From assembly GCA_000989525.1 (NCBI GenBank), contig LBON01000002.1, positions 96,447 to 160,446 on the forward strand: a DNA stretch of 64,000 nucleotides. The letters are read 5' to 3'. The notes beneath the pieces were generated by a model, which saw nothing but the letters and a program-made list of their open reading frames with translations, did not search any database and was not told the DNA's origin. Shown one piece after another: positions 63,035 through 64,000 of the stretch; positions within the stretch are counted from its first letter, which is position 1, and every line of letters begins with the position of its first letter. The DNA comes from a candidate division TM6 bacterium GW2011_GWF2_32_72 (GTDB taxonomy: Bacteria > Babelota > Babeliae > Babelales > GWF2-32-72). The position numbers were made by a program, and so were the translations under genes.

Positions 63035-64000
<966 letters not shown>

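Overview
The window reads as a low-GC (roughly one-third G+C by eye), Gram-negative-type bacterial chromosome from a host-associated lineage. Sec-type signal peptides and lipoboxes, a signal peptidase, MurA, three secreted ankyrin-repeat proteins, many small secreted unknowns, an orphan ATP-synthase gamma gene and several decayed gene fragments together suggest a reduced-genome intracellular symbiont or parasite. My best guess is the Dependentiae (TM6/Babeliae) assemblage that lives in amoebae. That is inference; the partial 23S rRNA at the right end (63035-64000) would settle the phylum.

Layout. 1-3190: the 3' end of glmM, a DUF502 membrane protein, two small secreted proteins and a HolA-like protein on the minus strand. 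3350-18703 (minus strand): one long information-processing run, read right to left: promoter, tRNA-Tyr, tRNA-Gly, tRNA-Thr, tRNA-Thr, rpmG, tRNA-Trp, secE, nusG, rplK, rplA, rplJ, rplL, rpoB, rpoC, tRNA-Val, rpsO, pnp and a second stand-alone KH-S1 gene, closed by a terminator. The tRNA block resembles the classical tRNA-tufB-secE-nusG-rpl-rpo arrangement, but tuf is missing. RpoB carries an extra cysteine-rich, zinc-ribbon-like insertion. 18.7-25.4 kb: tsaE, a NYN-domain gene, atpG alone, murA, a secreted M48-like protease, tdk and radA. 25.4-31.4 kb: a secreted ankyrin protein with TQT motifs in its tail, a DUF3179 protein, two small secreted unknowns and a DEAD-box helicase. 31.4-46.2 kb: two ABC-2 export systems, several enzymes with N-terminal export signals, cysteine-rich secreted proteins, an S66 peptidase and lepB.

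46.2-62.7 kb is the accessory and plastic part. It holds two ankyrin genes, two antibiotic-kinase-like genes (a third, lipoprotein-like one lies at 39.7 kb), an AAA/DUF4143 ATPase, NUDIX, a lipoprotein alpha/beta hydrolase, a secreted C45-like Ntn hydrolase, a MutS-family ATPase with a signal peptide and internal membrane segments, an AAC(6')-like acetyltransferase with a membrane anchor, a DHA2 drug exporter, a sirtuin-like gene overlapping a LigD-type 3'-phosphoesterase gene, and a CYTH protein. Between them lie remnants of a signal peptidase, the 3' end of an aminoglycoside kinase, an ABC permease, a pentapeptide-repeat protein and an HD-domain protein. The right edge holds the 5S and 23S rRNA genes on the minus strand.

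The main theme is that many protein families normally found in the cytosol (PLP lyase, ArsM-type methyltransferase, arginine deiminase, two GNATs, an APH kinase, MutS, a sirtuin, the LigD phosphoesterase) begin here with a signal peptide, lipobox or single membrane anchor. In at least two, an internal ATG with its own Shine-Dalgarno sequence sits just after the leader, as if the leader had been added to a complete enzyme. Whether these act in the periplasm or are delivered to a host cannot be decided from sequence.
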